In this document: positions 9,429 through 18,198 of the stretch, piece by piece
Position numbering within the stretch: position 1 is the stretch's first letter
Layout: the number at the start of each line of letters is the position of its first letter
Assembly (NCBI GenBank): GCA_036925085.1
Contig: JAUPFP010000012.1
Coordinates: 2,845,109-2,909,108 of the forward strand
DNA: 64,000 bases
Direction of reading: 5' to 3'
Source: Brachycybe producta
Taxonomy: Eukaryota; Arthropoda; Diplopoda; Playtdesmida; Andrognathidae
The notes under the pieces: model-generated
Databases searched by the model: none
What the model was told of the DNA's origin: nothing
Seen by the model: the letters and a program-made list of their open reading frames with translations, nothing else
Program-made: the position numbers and the translations under genes

Positions 9429-11810
9429 TCACTCACGGGGTGGAGTTTCGAGGTTTTCCTTAGAGGTGCTGGCAGATTTGCCAGGGGCCTCTACGGAAGT
9501 TTCTCCCAGAGCCCATCCGATGTGTGCTTCGATGCATTTTTGTCGGAGTGTGGACTCGAAGAGGTCGTCCTCCACGTATACTTTATTTGTTGTCATGGAC
9601 ACGGCTAAGTGCAGAGCCCGGCCTAGATCTCGGCCTAAGATGGCTTCGTGCCGACCGGTAATCACTAGTAAGTGCCCTCGCACAGCGTGGGGGCCCAGCT
9701 GGACCGTCGCGGCGAGTCGCCCCACCACGGTGATCCGTTGGACTCCCACACCCTGAATGTTGGGTGGGATTAACACAGGCTCGATTTCGAACTTGTGTTC
9801 CTGCGCGAGTTCAATGGTGATAACGCTGCCCGTAGCTCCGGTGTCCGCGAGCATTCGTATACACTTCCCGTTGATCGTGACGGCGATGCGTGGGTTCTTG
9901 TCGCTGGCATCATAGTCTCCGACTTCTTGAGGTGAGCAGCTGCTTACCAGCTGCTCATACACCGTTGTCATTAGTCTTCGGCAGCAGGAGTGGCCCTTCG
10001 TCGGCGATTGGGTTCCAGGAGCCATGATGGCTATTGTTTTATTTTCACGGCACCCAATCTCCTTGGTGGATTGTTTAAGGACGTCGAGCGTGTCCTGCCA
10101 AACGATTAGCTCGTCCGGGGTCCATTTATGTGCAGGAACCCGGTCGAGCACCTTGACTGGTATGTCCTCAGAGTCGTCAGAGCTGTCGTTGTCGGGTTTA
10201 TCAGGAGTAGGTGCTCCGGCGGCTGAGTCTGCTGCTGGAAGAGGAATCCGGCGGATTTGTCCCGCCACTCGTATCAGAGCAAACTCAATGCCGTCTTCGG
10301 TGATGATATCCGTTTCAGGCACCTCTCCTTTGATGTCATAGTCGGTAACCGGCTCCCCAAACTGCTTGATTGCAACCTTCTTCTTTGGTTGCCGACACTC
10401 ACGGACGAAATGCCCCAATTTGCCACAATTATAACACGTCGACTTACTCTTGTCGAACGTGCGAGTGGTCTCTGGTTGGGGGTCCGCCGCAGAGTGTCGG
10501 TATGAATTGGTGGCAGCAGTCTGACTAGGCTTTTTATCGTGCCTAGACCGGTGTGTTTTGTCTTTAGGGCTGGCGGCTGCCGCCGGCTCCTGGTCGGTCT
10601 TCGATGCTCCTTTACCCGACTGTGAATCAGCTGCGGGTTTTGGTTCCGTCGGCCATTTATCCAAGGACAGCAAGACCACCTCCATATTGAGGACGGCGTT
10701 TGCGAAGTCCTTGAACGACGTCGTAGATGCGTGATGCGCGGCGTTCTGTATGGTGGGATGTAGAGCGCGGCGCAACTGGCTTATACGCAGCTGATCGTCA
10801 AGTTGCGGGTAAACTCGGTCGCCGAGTATCATAAACTCCCAGATGAAAGCTTGTGTACTCTCACCTTCCTTCTGGAGCATCTCTGTATACTTTTTCTCCA
10901 AGATGGCCAGTTCGTTCGGCTTCCCGAACGTATCTACCATCTGTACTCTCAGTGCTGGCCAAGGAATGTCCTGAAGCTCATACCTCAGTTTACTCAGCCA
11001 CGTACGGGCGGCCCCAGTGAAACACCCCGTGATGTATTCCTCCTTGTGGTGGTCTTTCCAACCGTACAGGTGTGCCACTTCCTCGAATTCTTCCAGGAAG
11101 GGACGGAAACCTGTCAATCCGTTGAATTTTTGGATTGAGTCGGCAGGGTGACGACCGCTGTATTTCTTATTGAACTCTTCCACGGAGGGTTCTCTGGGGG
11201 TTGGTCGATAGATGCCATCCTGGACGTTTGGCATTCCAGCCGGCATCAGACCTACCCCTTGCGGTGGAAAACGTGGCGCGTAAACTGAAGTGCCTTGTGT
11301 CGCTCCTTGGGGAGGCTGTTGTTCCGGGGGTGTCGAGCGGCGACCGCTACGTGCAACCCGGACAAGCGAGTGAGGAGAATCAGCACGTGTCATAATCGGT
11401 ATTTCCGCACGCTCATCTCTGTGACGCGGATCATCTGACTGCCCTTGTTGTTGCCAGTCAGGATTACGCGGTAGATGACGTGTGTGCGGTGTGTAATGTC
11501 TTTCGTAACGATCGTGACGCTCTCTGTAGCCAACATAGGGAGCTGAAGAGGTGTCCGAGTCATCGTCGCGAAGTCGGTGTGTGCGTGTTGTCCGCCGTGG
11601 TGTAGTCGGTCGATTCGGTGTGAATCGGTCGTCTATAAGCTGAGACATACGAGTCGAGAGTGCAGCCACTTGTTGTGACAGGTGGTCAAACTCGGCCCCA
11701 GTCGGCCGCGGCGGTGGTGTCACATCAGTAGTCACGGGTACTTCCAACAGATCTTCGTGTGAACCCTGGTGATCAGACAGGGACCCCGTATTGTCGTGTG
11801 AGGCAGCCAT
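9429..11810 (-). CDS. Gag-protease ORF of the young LTR element (793 codons)
   Basis: An uninterrupted frame from ATG at 11810. Residues 1-200 are basic, Pro/Arg-rich and unstructured. Residues about 220-390 form a retrotransposon Gag capsid region (FRPFLEEFEEVAHLYGW, then CFTGAARTWLSKL, then FIWEFMILGDRVYPQL). A CCHC zinc knuckle, CYNCGKLGHFVREC, is at 459-472. An aspartic protease has its DTGA active site at about 656-659 and the ILGRD flap-partner motif at about 724-728. The ORF ends soon after the protease instead of running into reverse transcriptase, which is unusual for Ty3/Gypsy. Capsid-forming and self-cleaving functions are inferred from the family. Fossil or possibly recent; age judged from the LTRs. 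Confidence 0.92.
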   Translation of the reverse strand: MAASHDNTGSLSDHQGSHEDLLEVPVTTDVTPPPRPTGAEFDHLSQQVAALSTRMSQLIDDRFTPNRPTTPRRTTRTHRLRDDDSDTSSAPYVGYRERHDRYERHYTPHTRHLPRNPDWQQQGQSDDPRHRDERAEIPIMTRADSPHSLVRVARSGRRSTPPEQQPPQGATQGTSVYAPRFPPQGVGLMPAGMPNVQDGIYRPTPREPSVEEFNKKYSGRHPADSIQKFNGLTGFRPFLEEFEEVAHLYGWKDHHKEEYITGCFTGAARTWLSKLRYELQDIPWPALRVQMVDTFGKPNELAILEKKYTEMLQKEGESTQAFIWEFMILGDRVYPQLDDQLRISQLRRALHPTIQNAAHHASTTSFKDFANAVLNMEVVLLSLDKWPTEPKPAADSQSGKGASKTDQEPAAAASPKDKTHRSRHDKKPSQTAATNSYRHSAADPQPETTRTFDKSKSTCYNCGKLGHFVRECRQPKKKVAIKQFGEPVTDYDIKGEVPETDIITEDGIEFALIRVAGQIRRIPLPAADSAAGAPTPDKPDNDSSDDSEDIPVKVLDRVPAHKWTPDELIVWQDTLDVLKQSTKEIGCRENKTIAIMAPGTQSPTKGHSCCRRLMTTVYEQLVSSCSPQEVGDYDASDKNPRIAVTINGKCIRMLADTGATGSVITIELAQEHKFEIEPVLIPPNIQGVGVQRITVVGRLAATVQLGPHAVRGHLLVITGRHEAILGRDLGRALHLAVSMTTNKVYVEDDLFESTLRQKCIEAHIGWALGETSVEAPGKSASTSKENLETPPRE

Positions 11811-13789
11811 GATTAATGATGTGGCTTGTGTAATGTGAATGTGCGGTGATGAACGAGTCCGGCGAAGTCCAAGTCGTTGTGTGCAGCTCCGAGGGTTCTC
11901 GAGTACACTCTGAGCTATACTTTTCGGTTCCAGTATGATGGAACTCGTTCAGTTTGTAGGTCGGTGTCGTCACTGTGCGTCGGTAACTTAGTGCTTGTCG
12001 GCAACCGACACTATCGTACTCTTATACACTGAGTAACGATAGATTACCTAAGCTTGTGACGTGTATAACGAAGTGGCCGTTCACTCCGTTAGTGTGGTGA
12101 TGGTTGTATCGTGTTGATCGTGTTCTCAGTTGGGCGTGTGACGAGTTTTGGTTCCCAACTGGTGTAGCGTCGTGAGTTCTCTATTGAGTGTCAGATTTTG
12201 GAAGGATCTCTCTCGACATGTGGTATTTGGCGACCACGTGGAGGTTATGAGAATTCCAAAAACCTCAATAAAGAAACAGCAGATGTATAATACAACCTCG
12301 AGCGTGGTACACCACCCAATCGAAATTGCACTGCGGAAAGTGAATTAGAAATGGAAGTGTATTGCAGTTGCCTGAAGAAGAGGCAAGCAATATGAAGAGT
12401 AAAGCTAGAGCGCGGTGCCCGCACTTTTAGTTTTACTTGGAAACAAGAATCAAGAGTGTGTGTGTGAAGAACACACAAAGAACAAAAAGTTCAAGATGGC
12501 TGAACTTTTTAAATGCACAAACAAAGGAGAAGTTCAAGATGGCTGAACTCTCCTGAAAGCAAGAGAAGAAAGCTGTTTTACTTGGAAAGTTTAAAACTTA
12601 GGTGCGGTGCCCGCACATCAAAAGTTTTAATTTAGTTTTATTAAAAAAAGTAAAACAGTGTAGAAATTGAAGTGTGTTCAACAAGCTAAATGCTTGGTGA
12701 ACCAGAAGAAATGTTCAGACTGTAGAAATTTCGAGTCCTCACTGCTGGATGGCTCTGGATGAAAAAGACAGAGTCAGTGCCCAGTGAGGGACTATGTTGA
12801 GTAGAATGAAGAAGTCCGTAGGTGGCGCTGTGGTGGCCACTTCCGGTCAGTTTATTGCAATGTCCAAAAATTGATGATTGAAAAGTTCCTCCGGGGCACG
12901 TTTTTATGGTGGCCAGGAGAAAGACACAAAAAGAGAGAAAATTCAAAGAAAAAGAGAAGTTTTCTCTAACAAGAGGAACTCCGCCAGGGGGCGCGTGAGT
13001 GCAACCCTCTGGAAGAGAAGAGAAGAGAAGAGAACACAAAAAGATGAGAGAAGGTACAACAATGAGTCACATGGAGCGAAAAACCGCTCCGTTGGCGCTT
13101 TTTGAAGAGTGTCCGGTCGATCCAAAATGGCGGCCGGGCTTCAGTGCTGTCCAATGGAGAAAGTTCATGTGATGATGCATTGAGGTGATGATGATGAAGA
13201 AATTGAAGAACATGACTTGGGACTTAGAGGGTCCCAAGGGAAACACAAGTGTAAAAAACAAAGAACAAAGAAAAGGGGGGACAAGAAAGTCCCACGTGGC
13301 TAGGAAAAGTGTGTTTTAAGCTTGTAAGCCCCCTAACAATGAAATAGAGTTAGGAAGAATCTTGCTTGAAAATTAAAGATGAAGAGTGAAGATAATAGGA
13401 CATTTTAAAAGACACACACGTCCTTTAAAAGCCTATTAATAGGTGGATAGATTAGTAGATGAGATTTGTTTGCTCATCTCTTAATGAGACTGCAAACTCC
13501 TCTCGGAGAGTAAGAAGAATTTGTTTAAAGTGTTGCCCACGTGGTGTGGGTTTCACTTTGAAAATTAAAGAAGAGTGAAGGTGACAGTGGGTGATTGTAA
13601 TGGAAACATGAAATACAAAAACACGGACGGAAACACGTGTGTCCAAACGGTTGTCCACTTTCCGAGTGCTAAGCGGTCAGCAGACAAAAGTTCGTTCCCA
13701 CGTGTCTCTAAGGACAGGACACAGAATCGCGCGGTCGACACGTGGTGTGTGTAGCCACAAGTCTCTTCCGCGATTCCACAAAAAACGGT
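11811..13789 (-). other. Leader of the young element, no long ORF
   Basis: About 2 kb between gag and the tandem array. It is purine-rich and holds short direct repeats such as AAGTTCAAGATGGCTGAACT (two related copies near 12489 and 12530) and GGTGCCCGCAC (12413 and 12605). No coding region recognised. Such long leaders often carry packaging or translation signals, but none can be assigned. Confidence 0.5.
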
Positions 13790-14145
13790 GCCATGCGGTT
13801 GGCTTTGACGCTATCGAGGGCCTCCATACATGGTCCCAACATAAAAAGGCGCCACGCGGTTGGCTTTGACGTGATCGAGGGCCTCCATACGTGGTTCCAA
13901 CACAAAGGACGCCGCGCGGTTGGCTTTGACGTGATCGAGGGCCTCCATACGCGGTTTTACAAAAGGCGCCACGTGGTCGACTTTGACGCTATCGAGGGTC
14001 TCCACACGTGGTTCCAACACAAAGGACGCCGCGCGGTTGACTTTGACGTGATCGAGGGTCTCCATACGCGGTTTTACAGACAGGCGCCACGCGGTTGACT
14101 TTGACGCTATCGAGGGTCTCCATACGTGGCTCCAACATAGAAAGG
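13790..14145. repeat. Tandem array of about 60-bp units in the leader of the young element
   Basis: About six imperfect copies of a unit of 60 to 66 bp. Its constant parts are GCGGTTGGCTTTGACG, then ATCGAGGGCCTCCATACG, then a variable GTGGTTCCAACA or CGGTTTTACA tail. It lies between the primer site and gag, so on the RNA it sits in the 5' leader. Units are GC-rich and contain short self-complementary parts. Its role (packaging, translation, enhancer or insulator) is not shown by sequence. Confidence 0.85.
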
Positions 14146-14233
14146 ACGGACGAAGCCTCGTGAGGCACTATCACGAGACTTAGGACAAAGGACGGCTTCT
14201 GTTTACAGGTCGGAGAAGGCAGATGGAGCTATA

Positions 14234-14249
14234 CCCCGCACCTCCACCA
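14234..14249 (-). other. tRNA primer-binding site of the young element
   Basis: On the minus strand TGGTGGAGGTGCGGGG begins two bases inside the 5' LTR. A TGG start matches the CCA tail of a tRNA. The two other Gypsy elements in the window have TGGTGGAGGCGCCGGG (or a close variant) at the same two-base distance, so they probably use the same or a similar tRNA. The tRNA was not identified. Confidence 0.75.
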
Positions 14250-14251
14250 AA

Positions 14252-14936
14252 TGTGAGCTTTTGACATCAACCACATTTTATTACCAACCTTTAGATGACA
14301 TTTTCTACTTTTCGTTTCATCTCTGAGCAGTATGACACCTGCACAGAGAAGATCCGAGCTGTAGAGAGAGCTGGATGGAGATAGATTGAAGTCACTCTTC
14401 TGCATGGGGGTGAAATCAATGCAGGAGAGTGGCGGCCATCTCTCTCTCTTCCGGTTGATGCTGATATACATCTTCTCCATCGGTATTCCGACTAGAGAAG
14501 ATGTTGTAGCTGCTGAGAATCGTATAGCTCCTGCCCTATGAAACCTCCGGCCTCTGAAGAGAAGTTATTTACATAAACATAGAGACAACGCTACTTCTTG
14601 TTACAACACTTTTATTCATTCCTTGTAAGAAGTACAGATACAAGGGTGAATAGTAAAATACTAACTGGAAATCCTCAGGCCCATGATTTGGAATGTATCG
14701 CAAAAACAGGCAAAGGAAAGAACTTAGGAACAAAGAGGAACATGGTCCTTTTATACCTTGGACCTGTGTACACCTGCGAGGTGTAACCAGGTCCAAGTGA
14801 CCATGGTCCTTTATGTATCAATCCGCCGCTTGGGCATGAGTCAGAAAGGTGAGTCAGAGAGGAGGGAGGGACGGTTGAGAGTTGTTTACCCCCCAGGCTA
14901 TGGTTTTGGCGGGATCACGATTTACAGGGTGTTACA
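14252..14936 (-). repeat. 5' LTR of the young element
   Basis: 685 bp. On the minus strand it starts TGTAACACCC, has a TATA box (TATAAAAG, near 14748-14755) and an AATAAA signal (14611-14616), and ends CTCACA. The spacing fits a U3-R-U5 layout. It abuts the CACT duplication on the right and the primer-binding site on the left. Confidence 0.95.
14759..14793. promoter_or_regulatory. Palindrome just upstream of the LTR TATA box
   Basis: GGACCTG and CACCT on one arm pair with AGGTG and CAGGTCC on the other around a 3-base centre. It lies directly upstream (minus-strand sense) of TATAAAAGG. The same palindrome is at 5197-5231 in the 3' LTR and in changed form in the older solo LTR (about 4618-4652). 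It is a likely factor-binding site of the LTR promoter; the factor is unknown. Confidence 0.5.
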
Positions 14937-15440
14937 CACTTGAATATTAATTAAGAGGGGAGGGAGGGACAAGCATGAGTTGTTTACCCTCCCAGGCTAT
15001 GGTTTTGGCGGGATCGCTAGTTACTGGGTGTTACAGGAGCTTTATAAAACTTGTTTAAGATGGCCCAAGAAGAAGTTATGAAATTTTTGTCGCTCGCTAT
15101 GCTCGCGGAATGTATTCTGCAATCCAGCATTATGTTTTTAAGTTCGGGTATTGCTTTATTAAATTTCATAATTAATAGAAAATTGTATAAACCATTTCAA
15201 TCACTGGATATTGATAATATCGTTTGGCTCCTCCCAGACCAGAATTCTGGTTGTGCCACTGATGTGTATCGTGTTATTTTACGTGAGGTAGGGGTGGCAA
15301 AATCAAGAACCTTCCAGGGCGGCACAAACTCTAGCTACGCCACTGCCTACAATTATTGTAATATACAATCCAATTGTTAATCACAAGACTTGTAGTTTTG
15401 TGTACAAATTTCGTGAAACACTTGTAACCAAGAAGTTATG

Positions 15441-15492
15441 GACCTGGGGCTTGTTTCACAAAACTTAAAGTTTTGTGAAACGGGCCCCAGGT
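15441..15492. repeat. Short near-perfect hairpin
   Basis: ACCTGGGGC.TGTTTCACAAAA on the left pairs with TTTTGTGAAACgggCCCCAGGT on the right, with almost no loop. It resembles very short MITEs. A related hairpin is at 32122-32223. Confidence 0.6.
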
Positions 15493-15744
15493 ACTAATTC
15501 TTTTAGCATTGTCAGTTGTTGTAACCAACAGTTTTATTCCGTCATGTTTTAACCTTCTTGATCAGAATGAATAAGACTGTATGTTTGCCTTAACAGTGAT
15601 CCTTCTCAGTCCTGGTTCGCTCCTATTCTGTGTCTAGAGTACCTCAATAAATATTAATAATTCATTCCACTTATTTCTCAGGCGTCGAAAATTTGCAACC
15701 ATTATTTATGAAACCTAAGATATCATCAATACTGGTATTATTTT

Positions 15745-16551
15745 TTAAGATGCTACATCACAAAATGACTTCGAAAAATCTCTGCAAATTGCGCTAGCTT
15801 CGTTTTTCTATGGAGCACATAGGCCCAATGTTAAAGAAGGAATGTTAATTTTTAAAATACACAGTCGCGGCAATATGTTTATTTTTCATATTTAAAGTTG
15901 TCCAATATTAAGTTTTCAAAGTGCAATGTGCACCTTAAATAAATGCTGATTGAGTGATATAACGGCAAACAAAATTGGTAAGTGCGGTTCTATTTTTAAA
16001 AATTTATTTCAAAATCGCGAATTTCTAACTCTTATGTTAATTCCATTGAGTACACCCAAATAAGAAAAAAACATCCATTAAAATACTGCTCGTAAAAATA
16101 CATAAATAATTTTTAAAAAACAATTAAACCACAGTGAAGCCAACACATCAGTGCACGTGCTGATTTTTATCTAGTTTTTTAAAGTTATTTTTACGAGCAT
16201 TTTAATGAATGTTTTTTGTTTTTTTCGTATTTTGGCGGACTCAAACTACTCAATGGAGTTTAACATGAGTTAGAAATTCGCAATTTTGAAATAGTTTTTA
16301 AAAATAGAACCGCACTTACCAATTTTGTTTGCCGTTATATCACTCAATCAGCATTTATTTAAGGTGCACATTGCACTTTGAAAACTTAATATTGGACAAC
16401 TTTAAACACGAAATAGAAACATATTACCACAACTTTGTATTTTAAAAATGAACGTTTTTTTCTTTAACATTGGGTCTATGGGTTCAATAGAAAATAATGC
16501 TAGCGGTCTTTGTGGAGATTTTTTGAAATAATTTTGTTACATAGCGGCTTA
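15745..16551. mobile_element. TTAA-flanked fold-back element (family T), copy 1
   Basis: The two halves are inverted copies of each other, each nearly 400 bp. Ends are TTAAGATGCTACATCACAAA and the complement of GTTACATAGCGGCTTA; the family consensus end is TTAAGAGGCTACATCACAAA. Conserved internal blocks are GCGCTAGC, ATTGGGTCTATGG and GTGCACATTGCAC. Flanking TTAA suggests a piggyBac-like target. Non-coding. At least six further copies or parts lie in this window. Confidence 0.82.
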
Positions 16552-16622
16552 GCGATGTCATTGCCCCATTGATGTAAGTATCGTTTTTCCGTCAGCTTAA
16601 CTAGGTATTTTGTCTCATTTAG

Positions 16623-16857
16623 GTTACTGGTACAATTAGAAGAGACTGAGAATGGTTTTGACGAATTTTGGAGTAAACATGAAGATCGATTGCAGCAATG
16701 TTTGGAGCTTAGGAGGTTTGAACATGAATTCCGTGAGTTGCAGAGTACTCTTGATGCCAGCATAAAGCAGTTGGCAGACCTTGCTGAACTTGGAGATTCT
16801 GTAGCCAGAGTCGATGCCCTCTTGCAAGAAATGAATGACTTTAAGGAAGATTGTAAG
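16623..16857 (+). CDS. MCF2L: DBS/MCF2L exon: spectrin-type repeat, part 1
   Basis: Acceptor tctcatttag, donor AAG/gttagg; 235 bp. The first base completes an AGG codon with the two bases left by the previous exon, then LLVQLEETENGFDEFW follows. Vertebrate DBS has RLLAQLNETE.AFDEFW here. The remainder (HEDRLQQCLELRRFEHEFRE, then ASIKQLADLAELGDS) is a typical amphipathic three-helix spectrin pattern. It ends NDFKEDCK in phase 0. Confidence 0.93.
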
Positions 16858-17104
16858 GTTAGGTTTGATTTTTATTAACTGCAATCTTAATTTAATATTA
16901 AAACACTTTGACCCTTATTAATAGTGTTTTCATTATTGAGGTTACATCCAATAGAAGCATTCTTGTTATTATCAGTGTCATATGTAAATTATTACTTCAC
17001 GCTTATTTTTATACCAACTTTGATACACTTAACATATGATGCCAATGAAACTACAGTACGCATTTTCAGTTACCGGTACTCGTTTTCAGTAGTTTCTTCA
17101 GGAT

Positions 17105-17636
17105 TCTTTGTTGCGATACGGTGTTGCGGCTGCAACAATGTTGAAATGTTTCGGGGCTGAATCGCGTCAGCACAGATTCATGTTTCTTGACTCTCATCGA
17201 AATGGGAAACATTTAAACATTGTTGCGAAACATTTCATGGTGTGCCGGCGTCTTTTGAAACATGAACAAAGACTCAAAAGAGCTCAGTTTGCTATTAATT
17301 ATTAAAGACTAGGCTTTTAAAATACTGTTGAACTACTTGAGGAAATTCTGTGTAAATTCACTACTAAATTGTGTTTTGGGGATTTCGAACTACTCCTGTC
17401 CCCATTTCCAAATTTCAGGGTGAACTGAATGTGTTCTCGGCTTAGAAAAGCTTGTGACATGCCCGCCACCGTTTCTGTTTTATTCGCCGATCTTGATCAA
17501 TGATAGTGTTTAACACGTGTTGAAAGGCATAGGTGTGGACTCGGAACAATGTTGCGGGTCTGAATCGTGTCTGTTGCAATTCAGTCCTGCAACTTGTATC
17601 GCAACAAAGCATCTGGGTGTGTACTAGGCTTTACCG
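17105..17636 (-). mobile_element. Harbinger-like non-autonomous element (family D), copy 1
   Basis: The right end GTGTGTACTAGGCT is followed by TTA. Near both ends are repeats of the type GCAACATTGTTGCG and CGGGTCTGAATCG in both orientations. It is an inverted copy of the element at 62868-63507. The two share an interior that on the minus strand reads roughly IDQ..RIKQKRW, then LSREHIQFTLK, perhaps an eroded transposase or Myb-like exon. The TWA-type flank and the CCTAGTACACA ends suggest PIF/Harbinger. Confidence 0.6.
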
Positions 17637-17762
17637 ATAAAGCAACACTGCTATTGTGCTATAGAATAAACCCAAAGTGTTATATTTTCAATACCGTGTT
17701 TGCTATATGTTTGCTCAGCACATCTTAAGCTGAGTACAAATTACAACAAAATCAATCTCGAC

Positions 17763-18157
17763 TGTCACGTCCACACTAAGAAAAAGCAGTGAAAATAAAT
17801 GTTGTTCAAGGTAAAAAGACTGTTGAGATTCCGTCTAGACCACATTTTTTTCTTGTTGCCCAACTTATTTTGTCGTCCGCCGGGCTGCCTACTATAGCAG
17901 CCCGGCGGACGACATAAACCCCAGGTAGGGAGACTGTCAACCCCTAGGTGGAGCAACCTGGGGGTACTTAATGGCAAGACAGCCATTAAGGAGGGGCAGT
18001 GTGTTTGTGACCTGGAAGCTGTGAGGATCTCTGTGCTTGTTTTGCTTGTGGGTGGCCAAGATAGTCACCACTGGATCAACTCCTTTGTTCTTCTGTGTTT
18101 GGTATATTTATCTGCTGGAGCAATTGTCCAGCAGATTGCTGTAATCTATAGTAAGTA
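17763..18157 (+). repeat. Inverted LTR fragment at the left edge of the decayed Gypsy element
   Basis: Starts TGTCACG and matches the first half of the Gypsy LTR, but on the plus strand, opposite to the LTR at 24349-25071. It includes the same hairpin with GTCGTCCGCCGGGCTGC and CCAGGTGGAGCA-type blocks. Either an inversion or the edge of a separate insertion. Confidence 0.7.
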
Positions 18158-18198
18158 GGGTCCGACTTGTCAGAAAATCTATGAGGGCAACTGTGGGA

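Larger units (their letters stand above)
4690..14936 (-). mobile_element. Young LTR retroelement with gag-protease and an unknown second ORF; no pol seen
   Basis: A 10,247-bp element with LTRs at both ends, 4-bp duplication CACT (4686-4689, 14937-14940), a tRNA primer site next to the right LTR and two long ORFs on the minus strand. Order in the sense of transcription: 5' LTR, about 2.4 kb leader with a tandem array, gag-protease (11810-9429), 1.5 kb spacer, ORF2 (7940-5805), 3' LTR. The two LTRs appear almost identical (one difference noticed by eye), so insertion is recent. Both ORFs look whole. No reverse transcriptase, RNase H or integrase was found, so it is probably a non-autonomous Gypsy-like derivative served by another element. 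It is antisense to the host gene. Confidence 0.9.
4107..15035 (-). mobile_element. Old solo LTR split by a younger LTR element
   Basis: Pieces 4107-4689 and 14941-15035 join into one LTR of about 678 bp. It is clearly related to, but diverged from, the 685-bp LTRs of the element inserted in it. It starts TGTGAGC, ends GGGTGTTACA, and is flanked by the 4-bp duplication GGAG (4103-4106 and 15036-15039). It is a fossil left by LTR-LTR recombination and is oriented antisense to the host gene. Confidence 0.85.
4020..15345. mobile_element. hAT-like MITE, family H, split by a 10.9 kb nested insertion
   Basis: The left end CACTAGCGTAGCTGG (4020) and the right end ...CTAGCTACGCCACTG (15345) are inverted repeats. 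They are flanked by 8-bp direct repeats TCTACAAT (4012-4019) and CCTACAAT (15346-15353), one mismatch, as expected for hAT transposition. Without the inserts the element is only about 390 bp (4020-4106 plus 15040-15345). An open frame at 15051-15380 lies in its right half and has no recognisable product. Another copy, with its own 8-bp duplication, is at 30863-31085. Confidence 0.75.

Noticed and set aside
12878-13105. Purine-rich Lys/Arg ORF
   Set aside because: Low-complexity A/G-rich leader sequence of the LTR element; no domain and no conserved start context.
13803-14098. Repetitive plus- and minus-strand ORFs over the leader array
   Set aside because: Their periodic peptides simply reflect the 60-bp tandem units; no independent evidence for translation.
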